Shown: positions 26,476-35,650, counted from the first letter of the stretch. The stretch: 64,000 nt of DNA from JAFCUW01 sp049897565 (GCF_049897565.1 NZ_JAFCWM010000014.1:62001-126000), one strand, 5' to 3'. Numbers and translations are program-made. Notes: generated by a model not told the origin, from the sequence alone.

Positions 26476-27045
26476 TCACCGGGCGGGGCCGACATCGAGC
26501 GCGTCCCAGCCGTCATGGCCCAGCTTTTCCATCGTTTCCATGTTCTTCTCGAAGATCTGCTCGGCTTCGGGAAACGCCTCGACCGCGCGGTCGATGCTCT
26601 CCTCGCGCAGCAGGTGCAAGATCGGGTACGGCGCCCGGTTCGTGTAGTTGGCGATGTCGTTGATGTCGGAATCGGCAAACTGGTACTGCGGGTGGAAACT
26701 GGCGACCTGGATCTCGCCGTCGAGCTGCATGTCTTCCACGGCGGCGTCGGCGACGTCGAGGAACTCGTTGTAGTCGAGGAAATCGGTGAGCACGAACGGA
26801 TGGATCAGCAAGGTCGTGTCGACGTCTTCCGGATCGGTGTCGGCCAGGTTCTGCAGCTCTTCCATCAGCTGCTCGAGCACGGCTTCCGGCGTGGTCGCGC
26901 TGGAGACGACGTAACGCACTTGTTTTTTGACATGAACGGCTTTGGCAAACGGACACAGGTTCAGGCCGATGACGGCTTTTTCTAACCAGTTTTCGGTGGC
27001 GGCAACGATCTGGTCGTCGTCGGCATTCATGTTTGCGGTGCTCAT
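26476..27045 (-). CDS. DUF1415 family protein
   Basis: 189 residues, with the family hallmarks WLEKAVIGLNLCPFAKAV and LLIHPFVLTDFLDYNEFLD, and a C-terminal APYPILHLLREESIDRAVE. An acidic soluble protein of unknown function, widespread in proteobacteria. It is followed immediately by the DUF1289 gene. Confidence 0.88.
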   Translation of the reverse strand: MSTANMNADDDQIVAATENWLEKAVIGLNLCPFAKAVHVKKQVRYVVSSATTPEAVLEQLMEELQNLADTDPEDVDTTLLIHPFVLTDFLDYNEFLDVADAAVEDMQLDGEIQVASFHPQYQFADSDINDIANYTNRAPYPILHLLREESIDRAVEAFPEAEQIFEKNMETMEKLGHDGWDALDVGPAR

Positions 27046-27498
27046 GGTGGTGCTTTCAGGTTAGCGGCGCATCGCGCCATACGCAAATTGTACGGCACCG
27101 GCGCCGCCAGCCGCTACCGGCACCGAATACGTGATCAGTATGACAATGCTCAGCATCAAAAAATCTCAGCCCAATTTCAGTACAGATAATAGCAATTTTG
27201 GTATTGGTCAAACTGCTAGCGAGCAAAAGGTAAATTGACGCGAGCAGCCTCATCCGGGATGCCGTTCTTATAGAAGAGATAGCCGACATACTCCCCGGTG
27301 TATGCACTCGCCGTGCTGCGCAGAAACGTCGATACTCCCGCCAAATTCTGTTTATATTATTGAAATTATTGGCCCGGGAAGTTGTCAAGAAATTGTGTAA
27401 CTCGATTGAGTAAACGCTTGACTGATCAGTAAAGTGGTACGTACACTCCGAACTCATTCATCGTCAGTCCAAAACACCGGGCGTCACAATGCAAGCCT
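27046..27498. other. Intergenic region, divergent promoters of DUF1415 and mltD
   Basis: About 450 bp, more AT-rich than the flanks. A 133-codon minus frame across it has atypical codon use and no family resemblance, so I do not call it. The only clear signal is a sigma70-like promoter towards mltD near its right end. Confidence 0.5.
27418..27447 (+). promoter_or_regulatory. Candidate sigma70 promoter of mltD
   Basis: TTGACT (27418-27423), an 18-bp spacer and TACACT (27442-27447) lie about 50 bp before the mltD ATG. Confidence 0.5.
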
Positions 27499-28872
27499 AT
27501 GCAAAACCTGACCCGCAACACCGTTTCGTTGGCAGCACTGGTATGTTTGCTTGCCCCCGCCATTTCCCAGGCGAACGATTACTCCGCTGAAACGCCAACG
27601 CAGGCGTACGGCGCTGTTGCGGCCAAGCCAGCCACCGCGCTGACTGCCTTCAAGACTGACGAACTGAACGAATCGAACCTGTGGGGCCGCATCCGCAGCG
27701 GCTATGCCATTCCCGATATCGACAATGCACTGGTGGGCAAGCATGTCACCTGGTACAGCACCCGTCCCGACTACATCGCGCGCACGTCGGCGCGCGCCTC
27801 GCGTTACCTGTACCACGTGGTCCAGGAACTCGAGAAGCGCAACATGCCGACCGAACTGGCGCTGCTGCCGATCATCGAGTCCGCCTTCAATCCGCAAGCC
27901 TATTCGAGCGCCAACGCGTCGGGCATGTGGCAGTTCGTGCCCGGCACCGGCAAGGACTACAACCTGAAGCAAAACATGTTCAAGGACGAGCGCCGCGGCG
28001 TGCTGGCCTCGACCGATGCCGCCCTGTCCTACCTGCAAAAGCTGTACGGCATGTTCGGCGACTGGCAACTGGCGCTGGCCGCCTACAACTGGGGTGAAGG
28101 CAACGTCCAGAAGGCGATCAAGAAGAACCAGTCGCTCGGCAAGCCGACCGACTTCGAAAGCCTGGCTGAACTGATGCCGGCCGAGACGCGCAACTACGTG
28201 CCGAAGCTGCAGGCAGTCAAGAACATCATCGCCAACCCGGCCCAGTACGGCGTGGCGCTGCCGGCCATCGACAACCAGGCGTATTTCACCACCGTCGACA
28301 AGACCAGCGACATCGACTTGACCATCGCAGCCCAGCTGGCCGAGCTGTCGATCGACGAGTTCAAGGCGCTCAACCCGCAGTTCAACCGCCCGGTCATCAC
28401 CGGCGGCGAGCAGACCAAGATTTTGCTGCCGAAAGAGAACGCGGCCAAGTTCACCACCAACCTGGCGAGCTGGGGCACCAAGCTGTCGACCTGGACCACG
28501 CACAAGATCACCGGCGCCAAGGAAAGCATTGCCAGCCTGGCGTCGCGCTTCGGCACCACGCCCGATGTCATCCGCCAGGCCAACAACATCCCGGCGCAGT
28601 CCGGCGTGAAGGCCGGCTCGACCATTTTGGTGCCGAAAATCTCGACGTCGTCAAACACCGACATTGCCGAGCACATCGTCGACAACGCCGTGGTCGCGTT
28701 CGAAGCCGAGCGGGCCAGCAAGCGCGGTTCGCGCAATGCCGAGCCGATGAGTGGCGCGCAGAAGCTGAAAGCACGGGCGGCAAACGCCGTTGCCGAAATC
28801 AAGAGCCGGGTCACGGGCAAGCGCACCAAGACGATGGTCGCCGAACCGCAGACCCGCAAGCGCGCCGGCTGA
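27499..28872 (+). CDS. mltD: Membrane-bound lytic murein transglycosylase D (SLT + LysM)
   Basis: 457 residues. A Sec signal peptide (MQNLTRNTVSLAALVCLLAP...SQA) has no lipobox Cys. The SLT domain has catalytic Glu127 in LLPIIESAFNPQAYSSANAS, with GMWQFVPGTGKDYNL and LALAAYNWGEGNV. A LysM-like repeat lies near 335-385 (HKITGAKESIASLASRFGTT). The basic C-terminal tail is low complexity. It cleaves glycan strands in the periplasm. Confidence 0.92.
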   Translation: MQNLTRNTVSLAALVCLLAPAISQANDYSAETPTQAYGAVAAKPATALTAFKTDELNESNLWGRIRSGYAIPDIDNALVGKHVTWYSTRPDYIARTSARASRYLYHVVQELEKRNMPTELALLPIIESAFNPQAYSSANASGMWQFVPGTGKDYNLKQNMFKDERRGVLASTDAALSYLQKLYGMFGDWQLALAAYNWGEGNVQKAIKKNQSLGKPTDFESLAELMPAETRNYVPKLQAVKNIIANPAQYGVALPAIDNQAYFTTVDKTSDIDLTIAAQLAELSIDEFKALNPQFNRPVITGGEQTKILLPKENAAKFTTNLASWGTKLSTWTTHKITGAKESIASLASRFGTTPDVIRQANNIPAQSGVKAGSTILVPKISTSSNTDIAEHIVDNAVVAFEAERASKRGSRNAEPMSGAQKLKARAANAVAEIKSRVTGKRTKTMVAEPQTRKRAG

Positions 28873-28889
28873 TCAGCGCCAGGCACGAC

Positions 28890-28918
28890 AAAAGCGGACG
28901 GCTTGCCGTCCGCTTTTT
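28890..28918 (+). terminator. Intrinsic terminator of mltD
   Basis: Stem GCGGACGGC (28894-28902), loop TT, stem GCCGTCCGC (28905-28913), then TTTTT, with an upstream A-run; 18 bp after the stop. Confidence 0.9.
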
Positions 28919-29266
28919 CATTGCTGCGCTGAATCAGACCACCAACAGATAGCCGCACACGCACAGTGAAAGTACTGTATAGTGTCGTTTGTGCGCTGCA
29001 ATACGATTCGCCGGCAAGTCCAGGCGATGGCAGTTAAAGCAGTTACAAGAAGCAAACACGCAGCTTCGCAAGCCCCAGGGGTATCGATCCGATACCCCTC
29101 AATAAAGCCCTCCCGCCTTGTGTGTCGCACCTGACACCGTCCCGGCGCAAAGCTTTTGTGCCGAAATTTCTTTCATTTCTGAGTCATTTCGTTTGTGGTT
29201 GGCGTTGCTATATTGCGCTCTGAGCATTAGCTCGGGCGCTGATCTCTACCGAAAGAAAAGAAAACA
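28919..29266. other. Long AT-richer leader upstream of the DEAD-box helicase
   Basis: About 350 bp with no gene. Its lower GC content and position suggest a long 5' untranslated region, as is common for cold-induced RNA helicase genes. I could not assign a convincing promoter. Confidence 0.4.
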
Positions 29267-30664
29267 ATGAGTTTTGAAGCATTAGGCCTCCATGAATCAA
29301 TCGTCAAAGCAGTGACCGAAGCCGGATACACCATTCCTACGCCTGTCCAGGCGCAAGCTGTACCTGCGGCCATCGAAGGCCGTGACCTGCTGGTCTCGTC
29401 GCAGACCGGTTCCGGCAAGACCGCGGCATTCATGCTGCCGGCGCTGCACAAATTCGCCGTGGCCGAGCAATCGCCTGCGGCCAAAACCGCCGCCCAGGAA
29501 GCGCAATCGGCGCGCGCCCGTGGCGAGCGTCCACGTTTCAAGGCTGCCCAGCCGAAAATGCTGGTGCTGACCCCAACCCGCGAGCTGGCACTGCAAGTGA
29601 CCGCCGCGACCGAAAAATACGGTACCGGCATCCGCCGCATCAAGGCCGTGTCGATCCTGGGCGGCATGCCTTACCCGAAACAGATGCAACTGCTGGCACG
29701 CAACCCGGAAATCCTGGTCGCTACCCCAGGCCGCCTGATCGACCACATGGAATCGGGCAAGATTGATTTCTCGGAACTCGAAGTGCTGGTACTCGACGAA
29801 GCTGACCGCATGCTCGACATGGGTTTCATCGACGACATCGAGAAGATCATTGCAGCGACGCCGGCGAACCGCCAGACGATGCTGTTCTCGGCCACGCTCG
29901 ACGGCATGGTCGGCAACATGGCGCGCCGCATCACGAAGGACCCGATGGTCATTCAAATCGCCAGCTCGTCCAGCCGCCACGACAACATCTCGCAGCGCGT
30001 TCACTTTGTCGACGACCTGTCGCACAAGAATCGCCTGCTCGACCACCTGCTGCGCGACGAGACGCTCGACCAGGCTGTTGTGTTCACCGCTACCAAGCGC
30101 GACGCCGACACCATCGCCGACCGCCTGAACATCGCCGGTTTCTCGGCCGCCGCACTGCATGGCGACATGCACCAGGGCGCGCGTAACCGTACCCTCGACA
30201 GCCTGCGCCGTGGCCAGGTAAAGGTGCTGGTTGCCACCGACGTTGCCGCTCGCGGTATCGACGTGCCGAACATCACCCACGTGTTCAACTACGATCTGCC
30301 GAAGTTCCCGGAAGACTACGTACACCGCATCGGCCGTACCGGTCGTGCCGGCCGCAACGGCCTGGCAATCTCGCTGGTGAACCATGCCGAAGGCATGAAC
30401 GTCAAGCGGATCGAACGCTTCACCAAGCAACTGATTCCGGTGAACGTGGTCGAAGGCTTCGAGCCAAAGCGCAGCGCTTCGGCGCCGCGTTCGGCAGCAC
30501 GTCCAGGCGGCTGGAAGCCGGGCGACAACCGCGCGGCAGCAGCGAAGCCGGGCCAGCGTACCTTCAGCAAGCCAAACGCACCGCGCAGCGGCGAAGGCGG
30601 CGGCTACAAGGGTTCGAACCCACGCTCGACCGACGGCGCCCGTCGCTCGTACGGCGATCGTTAA
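29267..30664 (+). CDS. DEAD-box ATP-dependent RNA helicase (RhlE-like)
   Basis: 465 residues with all helicase motifs in order: Q motif TPVQAQAVPAAI, motif I SQTGSGKTAAF, Ia PTRELALQV, Ib TPGRLID, II VLDEADRMLDMGF, III SATLD, IV VVFTATK, V TDVAARGIDV and VI HRIGRTGRAGRNG. The tail (about 395-465) is basic and rich in Arg, Gly, Ser and Pro, as in the RhlE group. An insertion of about 25 residues rich in Ala and Gln sits between motifs I and Ia. It remodels rRNA or mRNA structure. Confidence 0.92.
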   Translation: MSFEALGLHESIVKAVTEAGYTIPTPVQAQAVPAAIEGRDLLVSSQTGSGKTAAFMLPALHKFAVAEQSPAAKTAAQEAQSARARGERPRFKAAQPKMLVLTPTRELALQVTAATEKYGTGIRRIKAVSILGGMPYPKQMQLLARNPEILVATPGRLIDHMESGKIDFSELEVLVLDEADRMLDMGFIDDIEKIIAATPANRQTMLFSATLDGMVGNMARRITKDPMVIQIASSSSRHDNISQRVHFVDDLSHKNRLLDHLLRDETLDQAVVFTATKRDADTIADRLNIAGFSAAALHGDMHQGARNRTLDSLRRGQVKVLVATDVAARGIDVPNITHVFNYDLPKFPEDYVHRIGRTGRAGRNGLAISLVNHAEGMNVKRIERFTKQLIPVNVVEGFEPKRSASAPRSAARPGGWKPGDNRAAAAKPGQRTFSKPNAPRSGEGGGYKGSNPRSTDGARRSYGDR

Positions 30665-30683
30665 TCGATTTGATCGATGAAGA

Positions 30684-30711
30684 AACGGCTACCTCGATAG
30701 CCGTTTTTTTT
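30684..30711 (+). terminator. Intrinsic terminator of the helicase gene
   Basis: AACGGCTA (30684-30691), loop CCTCGA, TAGCCGTT, followed by a run of T; about 20 bp after the stop. Confidence 0.85.
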
Positions 30712-30785
30712 CGTCCATACCGTGCGGATTTGGTAATTCGACAACAAGCTGCTAGAGTCGCCCCTGTGCAAACGAGGGAGATTCA

Positions 30786-31184
30786 ATGAAGGCGTATCGG
30801 GGGGGGTGTCATTGCGGTGCCGTCAGGTTCGAGGCGGACATCGACGTCGGTGCGGGCACGATTCGCTGCAACTGCTCGATCTGCTCGAAATTGCGGCTGT
30901 GGTCCGCGGTGGTTCAGCTCTGCTCGTTTCGCCTGCTGGCAGGCGAAGCCGACATGACGAACTACACCTTCAACACGCGGACAGACCAGCATCCATTCTG
31001 CAAGCACTGCGGCGTGCATGCATTCGGTGCCGGCAAATCGCCGCGCTGGGGGGATTTTTTCGCCGTCAACATCGCTTGCCTCGACGATATCTCCGTCGAT
31101 GAGCTGCTTGCCGCGCCCATCAGCTATCTGGACGGGCGCAACGACAACTGGCACAGGCCGCCGGCCGAAACGCGCCACCTGTAG
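30786..31184 (+). CDS. GFA family zinc protein (CENP-V/GFA domain)
   Basis: 132 residues with the glutathione-dependent formaldehyde-activating fold: GGCHCGAVRFE, CNCSICSK and FCKHCGVHAFG supply the zinc-binding cysteines. The family name comes from Gfa, but most members have other or unknown roles, so the substrate is open. The start is preceded by GAGGGAG. Confidence 0.88.
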   Translation: MKAYRGGCHCGAVRFEADIDVGAGTIRCNCSICSKLRLWSAVVQLCSFRLLAGEADMTNYTFNTRTDQHPFCKHCGVHAFGAGKSPRWGDFFAVNIACLDDISVDELLAAPISYLDGRNDNWHRPPAETRHL

Positions 31185-31210
31185 CAGCGCGTTACGGCAG
31201 CGCGAACGAT

Positions 31211-31393
31211 TTAGCGGCGCACCTTCGATGCGAACGACGTTTCGCGGGCGTCCTTGTGACGATCTTCTTCCTCGGCCACACCGAGGTGCGCCTTGGCGTC
31301 GTGGTTGTTGCTGTGTTCGTTGCGCTCGCGCTCGACTTCGCGCTCGATGCGCGAATCGCGGAAGACCGGCCGGGTGGTTTCAAGACGTGCCAT
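31211..31393 (-). CDS. Small charged hypothetical protein
   Basis: 60 residues from ATG 31393 (an in-frame ATG at 31405 is also possible). It is highly charged (DSRIEREVERERNEHSNNHD...) with no hydrophobic segment, probably helical or disordered. Third codon positions are strongly G/C, matching host genes, which supports a real gene. I do not recognise a family. Confidence 0.6.
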   Translation of the reverse strand: MARLETTRPVFRDSRIEREVERERNEHSNNHDAKAHLGVAEEEDRHKDARETSFASKVRR

Positions 31394-31539
31394 GGAAACT
31401 TTCAATCAAATATCGTATAAGTGGGATGGTAGCGCCGCTGTTTGCTGGCGCTCGCCGCGGTCAGTCGCACTCAGAATGCCTGATGTGTCCGTCTCAGTAA
31501 GTTGGCTGCTTCACATAGCGGGACGATCCGACGAAGAAA

Positions 31540-31770
31540 TTATCCGTTGATGCGCATCAGGCGCTGGCCGTGGATGCCCCACAGGTAATCGGTGCCATCG
31601 ACGCGGCCCGCCAGGGCCCAGCCGGTACCGACTTTCTGTACCGTCACTTCGCTAGCGATTTCCAGCGCCAGTTTCTCGGCCCACAGCGAAGCGCCGCCCT
31701 TCCCTTTGAACAGCTCCTTGCCTTCGAAGATCACGGTGGCGTCGTACACAGGCATGGCAAAAATGGTCAT
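31540..31770 (-). CDS. Hypothetical protein, 76 residues
   Basis: ATG at 31770 gives MTIFAMPVYDATVIFEGKEL...; an in-frame start at 31794 is possible. The composition suggests a small beta-rich soluble domain (DATVIFEGKELFKGKGG, VTVQKVGTGWALAGRVDG). Codon use is host-like. The family is not recognised. Confidence 0.6.
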   Translation of the reverse strand: MTIFAMPVYDATVIFEGKELFKGKGGASLWAEKLALEIASEVTVQKVGTGWALAGRVDGTDYLWGIHGQRLMRING

Positions 31771-31834
31771 GATTTCAATCGCTTTCACTAACAAAATGGT
31801 GCGTAGTTTAACGCCTTTTGCCGACAGGCAGCAG

Positions 31835-32146
31835 TTAGCGCGGCAGGTAGCCTAACTCGGCCATGCACGCCACCGCGGTATCGGTGACCATTTGCGAGCG
31901 TAGCTTGAAGTTGTTCGACACCCTGTTGATGCATGATTGCACCGCGCGCGCTTTCGGCGCCACCGCCAGCGGGTCGCGCAGATTCAGGACTTTTTCGACG
32001 ATGTCGGCGACCGTGATCAGCTGATTGGCAGCCGAAGCGGCGTGCCATTCACGCAGCGACGAGCCGTGCAAGGTCATGCCGACGGTCACTTCAGCCGGTG
32101 CATTCGCGCACGCCACGGCCAACACGAGGGAAATAACGATTCTCAT
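31835..32146 (-). CDS. Small secreted hypothetical protein
   Basis: 103 residues from ATG 32146. A signal peptide (MRIVISLVLAVACANAPAE) is followed by an alpha-helical domain with two cysteines (AVQSCINRV and AVACMAEL) that may form a disulfide in the periplasm. The frame is open to 32239, but the Sec signal fits the downstream start. The function is unknown. Confidence 0.6.
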   Translation of the reverse strand: MRIVISLVLAVACANAPAEVTVGMTLHGSSLREWHAASAANQLITVADIVEKVLNLRDPLAVAPKARAVQSCINRVSNNFKLRSQMVTDTAVACMAELGYLPR

Positions 32147-32244
32147 GACGATCCTTTCCGAAAGTGCATCGAGCAGCAAGATTAACTGCAGAAGAATCGG
32201 AAAACTGCGCTCATCGGGCGCTCGGTTAAGCTGCATCAACCCCG

Positions 32245-32328
32245 GGGGTCAGTGCCGACAATCGGACACGGGCCCAGCAATAGCATGCGTTGAGGATGAG
32301 GCCGTGTCCGAATGTCGGCACTGACCCC
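32245..32328. repeat. Long imperfect palindrome (dispersed element, copy 2)
   Basis: The arms 32245-32269 and 32304-32328 are the same 25-bp sequences as at 290-314 and 349-373, again 34 bp apart. The spacer is similar but diverged. A partial arm (GAATGTCGGCACTG) follows at 32334-32347. It lies between the senA 3' end and the secreted-protein gene. Confidence 0.8.
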
Positions 32329-32371
32329 GTGTTGAATGTCGGCACTGCCCCCGCGTTGAACAGCGCCTACG

Positions 32372-33565
32372 TCAATAGGCGCAGGTACGAAAGCCGGCAA
32401 ACATGTCGTCGCGCTCGGGCAAGTAGAAATTGCGGTAGCGCGCCGAGCGACAGCGCGCCGGCGTCGCAAACGAGGCGCCGCGCAGCACCTGGTGCGTCAT
32501 GAACCAGGGCTCGGAATACTCGCCGTAGCGGTCAGCCGCGAAGCCGGGATACGGCTCGAACGGCGACGACGTCCACTCCCACAGCTGACCCCAGCGAAAT
32601 CCGGCCTGGCCCGACACGGCCGCGTATTCCCACTCGGCTTCGGTCGGCAGGCGCCGGCCCGCCCAGGCGCAATACGCCTGCGCTTCGAACAGGCAGACGT
32701 GGCGCACCGGCTCGGACGGCGCCAAGGTCGACGGCCGGCCGAACCGTACCGTGCGCCACTGCCCTCCCTCGCGCTGCCAGTAGCGCGGCGACGAGCGTTC
32801 CTGCCGCATCAGCCAGGCGCGCCCCGCCACGCTCCAGAATCCGGCCTGTTCATAGCCGCCGCCGGCGACAAACTCGGCATACTGGGCGTTGGTGACCAGG
32901 CCGGCGTCGATGCGAAACGGCGCCACGTAGCACTGGAACGGCGGCTTTTCGTTGTCGAACACGAAGCCGCCTTCCTGCGCGCCGCCGAGGACGATGGTGC
33001 CGCCTGGGTAGGCGATGTCGGACGCCGGCGAACTGACCAGCTGGTCGTGCGTCAGCGGCGGCGCCGCGATGCCCAGCGTCTGCAAGGTGTACAGCAAGGC
33101 CTCGCCGTGCATGTCCTCGTGCGCCAGCGCCAGCCGGTACGGATACAGCGCCTCGTCGGTGCCGGCCTCGCGCGACAGCTTGTCGAGCGTGCGGTCCAGC
33201 ACTTCGTGGCAATACGTCTTCAGCGCGCCGGCCGACGGCAGCGCCAGCGTCCAGCGCGCGCGGTGCGGCACCAGGTTCGAATCGAACCAGTCGTCGCCTT
33301 GCGTGAGCAGCGAATGGCGCTGCGCCGCGGCCGGATGGGTCGAGAGCGCCTCGCGCAGGATGAACCACTCGGCGAACCACGCCGTATGGCCCAGCTCCCA
33401 CAGCGGCGGATTGATTGTGGCAATATGCGGCACGCGGGCAAGCGCGTCGAGGCCCTCGGCGACGAAGCAGTCGAACAGCGCCAGCGTATAATTTCGCGCG
33501 GCCTGCAGCTCTTGCGCAAGCGGCTGCGCCCGCGCGGTTCGGAATGACGCATTAATTGAACTCAT
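32372..33565 (-). CDS. senA: Selenoneine synthase SenA (EgtB-like non-heme iron enzyme)
   Basis: 397 residues from ATG 33565. An N-terminal DinB-like domain carries iron ligands of the EgtB type: His in LWELGHTAWFAEWF and the HxxxH pair in LALAHEDMHGEALL. The C-terminal formylglycine-enzyme-like domain includes RLPTEAEWEYAAVSG, GQLWEWTSSPF and HQVLRGASFAT. SenA joins hercynine to a selenosugar, leading to selenoneine (known family role). Assignment to SenA rather than EgtB rests on the adjacent senB and senC genes and on a separate egtB elsewhere in the window. No ribosome binding site; TACAAT lies 6 nt before the ATG. Confidence 0.85.
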   Translation of the reverse strand: MSSINASFRTARAQPLAQELQAARNYTLALFDCFVAEGLDALARVPHIATINPPLWELGHTAWFAEWFILREALSTHPAAAQRHSLLTQGDDWFDSNLVPHRARWTLALPSAGALKTYCHEVLDRTLDKLSREAGTDEALYPYRLALAHEDMHGEALLYTLQTLGIAAPPLTHDQLVSSPASDIAYPGGTIVLGGAQEGGFVFDNEKPPFQCYVAPFRIDAGLVTNAQYAEFVAGGGYEQAGFWSVAGRAWLMRQERSSPRYWQREGGQWRTVRFGRPSTLAPSEPVRHVCLFEAQAYCAWAGRRLPTEAEWEYAAVSGQAGFRWGQLWEWTSSPFEPYPGFAADRYGEYSEPWFMTHQVLRGASFATPARCRSARYRNFYLPERDDMFAGFRTCAY

Positions 33566-33599
33566 GGCGAGATTGTAACGACTTTCTGGAGAGGCGCCG

Positions 33600-34574
33600 G
33601 TGGCAGAGAAGCACGTGGTAATCGTCAGCCCGGCATTGGCGCGGGCAAACAACGGCAACTGGCAGACCGCCAGCCGCTGGGCGCAGTTCCTGCGCGCGCA
33701 TTACCGCGTCGATATCGTCACCGAATGGAGCGCCGCCGACAGCGCGCCCGACCTGCTGATCGCGCTGCACGCCCGGCGCGCCGCGCCGTCGCTGGCCGCC
33801 TTCACCCAGGCCCATCCCGAGCGGCCGTCGATCCTGGTGCTGACCGGCACTGACCTGTACCGCGACATCGCCACCGACGGCCAGGCGCAGCAGTCGCTGC
33901 ACCATGCGCGCGCGCTGGTGCTGCTGCAAGACGCCGGCCTGGCGCTGTTGCCGGCGGCGCTGCGCAGCAAGGCGCACGTCATGTTCCAGTCGGCGCCGGC
34001 GCTGGCGCCGTATTCCCATCCGGCACAGCGGCGCCGCTTTTCGGTCTCGATGGTAGGCCACCTGCGCGACGAAAAAGATCCGCTGACGTTCATTGCCGCG
34101 GCCGCGCTGGTGACCGATTCGCGCGCGCACATGGTCCACGTCGGCGGCGCGCTCGAGCCGGCGCTGGGCGCCGCCGCCGAGGCCGCTCAGGCGGCCAATC
34201 CGCGCTACCGCTGGCTCGGCAACCTGGCCCATGGCGCCACGCGCCAGCGGCTGCGGCGCAGCCACGCGATGGTGATCGCCTCGCGCATGGAAGGCGGCGC
34301 CAACGTCATCATCGAGGCGGTGACGTGCGGCGTGCCGGTGCTGGCAAGCGACATCAGCGGCAACCGCGGCATGCTGGGCGACGATTACGAAGGCTACTTT
34401 GCGGTCGGCGACGCGCCGGCGCTGGCGCGCCTGATCGAGCGCAGCATCGCCGACGCCGCCTTTTACCGGCGCCTGCGCGCGCAGTGCGCCACGCGCGCCG
34501 CGCTGTTCGCCCCGGCCGCCGAGAAAGCGGCGCTGCTCGGTTTAGTGGATAATCTGTCAGATACGCACCAATAA
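33600..34574 (+). CDS. senB: Selenosugar synthase SenB (glycosyltransferase)
   Basis: 324 residues from GTG 33600, with GGAGAGG just upstream. A GT-B glycosyltransferase: N-terminal VVIVSPALARANNGNWQTA, then the sugar-nucleotide motif ASRMEGGANVIIEAVTCGVPVLASDISGN (split around about 226-255). SenB makes a selenosugar from a UDP-sugar and selenophosphate in the described selenoneine pathway. It is divergent from senA with only 34 bp between, and is followed by senC 17 bp downstream, so the three form one locus. Confidence 0.87.
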   Translation: MAEKHVVIVSPALARANNGNWQTASRWAQFLRAHYRVDIVTEWSAADSAPDLLIALHARRAAPSLAAFTQAHPERPSILVLTGTDLYRDIATDGQAQQSLHHARALVLLQDAGLALLPAALRSKAHVMFQSAPALAPYSHPAQRRRFSVSMVGHLRDEKDPLTFIAAAALVTDSRAHMVHVGGALEPALGAAAEAAQAANPRYRWLGNLAHGATRQRLRRSHAMVIASRMEGGANVIIEAVTCGVPVLASDISGNRGMLGDDYEGYFAVGDAPALARLIERSIADAAFYRRLRAQCATRAALFAPAAEKAALLGLVDNLSDTHQ

Positions 34575-34591
34575 CCGGAATGGAACAACCC

Positions 34592-35650
34592 ATGAGCACA
34601 GCAAGCGACCAGCCCATCAAACTCACCTCGTTTTCGCATGGCGGCGGCTGCGGCTGCAAGATCGCGCCGGGCGTGCTGGCGGAAATCCTGAAAAATTCCA
34701 GCGGCTTTCCGGTACCGAAAGAGCTGATGGTCGGCATCGAAACGGCCGATGACGCCGCCGTCTACAAGCTCAACGACGAGCAGGCGCTGATCGCCACCAC
34801 CGACTTTTTCATGCCGATCGTCGACGACGCGTTCGACTTCGGCCGCATCGCCGCCACCAACGCCATCTCCGACGTCTACGCCATGGGCGGCACGCCGATC
34901 ATGGCGCTTGCACTGGTCGGCATGCCGATCAACAAGCTGCCGCTCGAAACGATCGGCAACATCATCCGCGGCGGCGAGTCGATCTGCGCTGAAGCGGGCA
35001 TCCCGATCGCCGGCGGCCACACCATCGATTCGGTCGAGCCGATCTACGGCCTGGTCGTGCTCGGCCTGGTGCACCCGTCCAGGGTCAAGCGCAATGCCGA
35101 TTCGAAAGACGGCGACGTGCTGATCCTCGGCAAGCCGCTCGGCGTCGGCGTGCTGTCGGCGGCGCTGAAAAAAGACGCGCTCGGCGCCGACGGCTACGCC
35201 GCCATGATCGCCAACACCACCAAGCTGAACAAGCCTGGCATGGCGCTGGCGAAACTGGACGGCGTGCACGCGCTGACCGATGTGACCGGCTTCGGACTGC
35301 TCGGCCACCTGCTTGAACTGGCGCGCGGCGCCAAGCTGACGGCGCAGCTGGATATGTCCACCATTCCACTGCTACCTGGCGTCGAGCAACTGGCGCACGA
35401 CGGCTTCTTTACCGGCGCGTCCGGTCGCAACTGGGATGCCTACGGCAAGGACGTCGAGCTGGCCGCCGGCATCAGCCCGGCGCAGCAGGCGTTGCTGACC
35501 GATCCTCAGACGTCCGGCGGCCTGCTCGTCGCGTGCGATCCGGGCAGCGTCGACGAAGTGCTGGCGCTGTTCGCGCATGGCGGCTTCGGCGACGCCGCCG
35601 TCATCGGCCGCATGCACGCCGGCACGCCGAAAGTCACAGTCCGCGCTTAA
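34592..35650 (+). CDS. senC: Selenide, water dikinase SelD/SenC
   Basis: 352 residues from ATG 34592, with GGAA about 7 nt upstream; the alternative ATG 34580 adds four residues. The active-site segment is SHGGGCGCKIAPGVL with the Cys and Lys of SelD intact. Other family segments are TTDFFMPIVDDAFDFGRIAATNAISDVYAMGG (split over about 71-102) and TDPQTSGGLLVA. It makes selenophosphate from selenide and ATP. Because it follows senB it probably feeds SenB, but it could also serve selenocysteine or selenouridine synthesis. A CTCACC/GGTGAG hairpin without a T-tract follows at 35662-35680. Confidence 0.93.
   Translation: MSTASDQPIKLTSFSHGGGCGCKIAPGVLAEILKNSSGFPVPKELMVGIETADDAAVYKLNDEQALIATTDFFMPIVDDAFDFGRIAATNAISDVYAMGGTPIMALALVGMPINKLPLETIGNIIRGGESICAEAGIPIAGGHTIDSVEPIYGLVVLGLVHPSRVKRNADSKDGDVLILGKPLGVGVLSAALKKDALGADGYAAMIANTTKLNKPGMALAKLDGVHALTDVTGFGLLGHLLELARGAKLTAQLDMSTIPLLPGVEQLAHDGFFTGASGRNWDAYGKDVELAAGISPAQQALLTDPQTSGGLLVACDPGSVDEVLALFAHGGFGDAAVIGRMHAGTPKVTVRA

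Noticed and set aside
27056..27457. 133-codon minus frame between DUF1415 and mltD
   Set aside because: No ribosome binding site, codon use unlike the host, no family resemblance; it overlaps the mltD promoter.
33274..33288. GGTTCGAATCGAACC, resembling a tRNA T-arm
   Set aside because: It lies inside senA coding sequence with no acceptor or anticodon stem around it; a chance palindrome. I found no convincing tRNA or rRNA gene in the window.
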